From Bacteroidota bacterium (lineage in GTDB: Bacteria > Bacteroidota > Bacteroidia > Bacteroidales > Prolixibacteraceae): DNA of 5,231 nt. This document shows, piece by piece, positions 5,140-5,231 of this stretch. The position numbers were made by a program, and so were the translations under genes. Positions within the stretch are counted from its first letter, which is position 1. Each line of letters opens with the position of its first letter. The stretch covers positions 1 to 5,231 of the forward strand of contig JAUYTA010000406.1 of assembly GCA_030695265.1 (NCBI GenBank), written 5' to 3'. Below the pieces are notes generated by a model that was given only the letters and a program-made list of their open reading frames with translations, had not been told where the DNA came from and ran no database searches.

Positions 5140-5231
5140 TTAAATTTGTAACAAAATGACACTTTCCCTGATCAACTCCACAAATATTTCAGGAGGATTT
5201 AAGCCCAGCCAAACAGCGGCAAACAGCAATA
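5140..5231 (-). CDS. C-terminal end of an antiporter-like membrane subunit (HyfF/NuoN/MrpD type, partial)
   Basis: A - strand frame enters from the right edge and stops with TAA at 5142-5140, three bases before the large-subunit ATG. The 29 visible residues begin LLFAAVWLGLNPPEIF and end with a second hydrophobic stretch, RESVILLQI. Hydrophobic helix, G-x-x-P-P and a short amphipathic end are usual for proton-pumping antiporter-like subunits of hydrogenase-4 and Mrp complexes. Position directly before a HycE/HyfG-type gene matches hyfF in the hyf order. The identification rests mainly on context, as the conserved Lys and Glu of the channel are outside the window. Confidence 0.6.
   Translation of the reverse strand, partial: LLFAAVWLGLNPPEIFVELIRESVILLQI

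Overview
The window looks like a Bacteroidota chromosome, probably Bacteroidales or Marinilabiliales. The pointers are moderate AT richness, A-rich start regions without Shine-Dalgarno sites, a short lipoprotein signal ending in SSC followed by a KKDE export-type motif, and promoter-like pairs of TTG plus TAnnTTTG-type boxes. The taxon is inferred from style; no marker gene is present.

Left part (1-1655, + strand): the last 30 codons of a probable sugar transferase overlap (ATGA) a GNAT acetyltransferase (92-640). After a spacer with no visible gene comes a surface-type lipoprotein (825-1655) with degenerate YD-like repeats and a Gly-Tyr stretch encoded by a 9-bp tandem repeat.

Right part (2870-5231, - strand): the distal end of an operon for a membrane complex related to group 4 NiFe hydrogenases and complex I. 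In transcription order it has the C-terminal end of an antiporter-like membrane subunit, a NuoC-NuoD/HycE-type large subunit (5136-3634), and a ferredoxin-HycG/NuoB fusion (3622-2870). The order matches hyfF-hyfG-hyfH/I. All four NiFe-binding cysteines of the large subunit are replaced. Three of the four proximal-cluster cysteines of the small subunit are also replaced, while one complete ferredoxin-type [4Fe-4S] ligand set remains. It is therefore a hydrogenase-related complex, not a hydrogenase.

Middle part (1677-2869, - strand): the most unusual section. The 3' end of the small-subunit gene occurs three times in the same orientation: once in the intact gene, and twice as detached tails (2260-2325 and 1677-1772). 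Between the copies lie two small cassettes of similar layout. One has a MNT-type nucleotidyltransferase followed by a short orphan C-terminal-like peptide. The other has an intact HicB antitoxin followed by only the last 27 codons of a HicA toxin. The tails differ from the intact gene almost only at synonymous positions, so they derive from related functional genes rather than recent local duplication. The simplest reading is repeated insertion, or recombination with foreign DNA, at the 3' end of this gene. Each event would supply a new gene end plus a toxin-antitoxin cassette and leave the old end behind; later deletions removed the toxin fronts. No recombinase gene is visible here.
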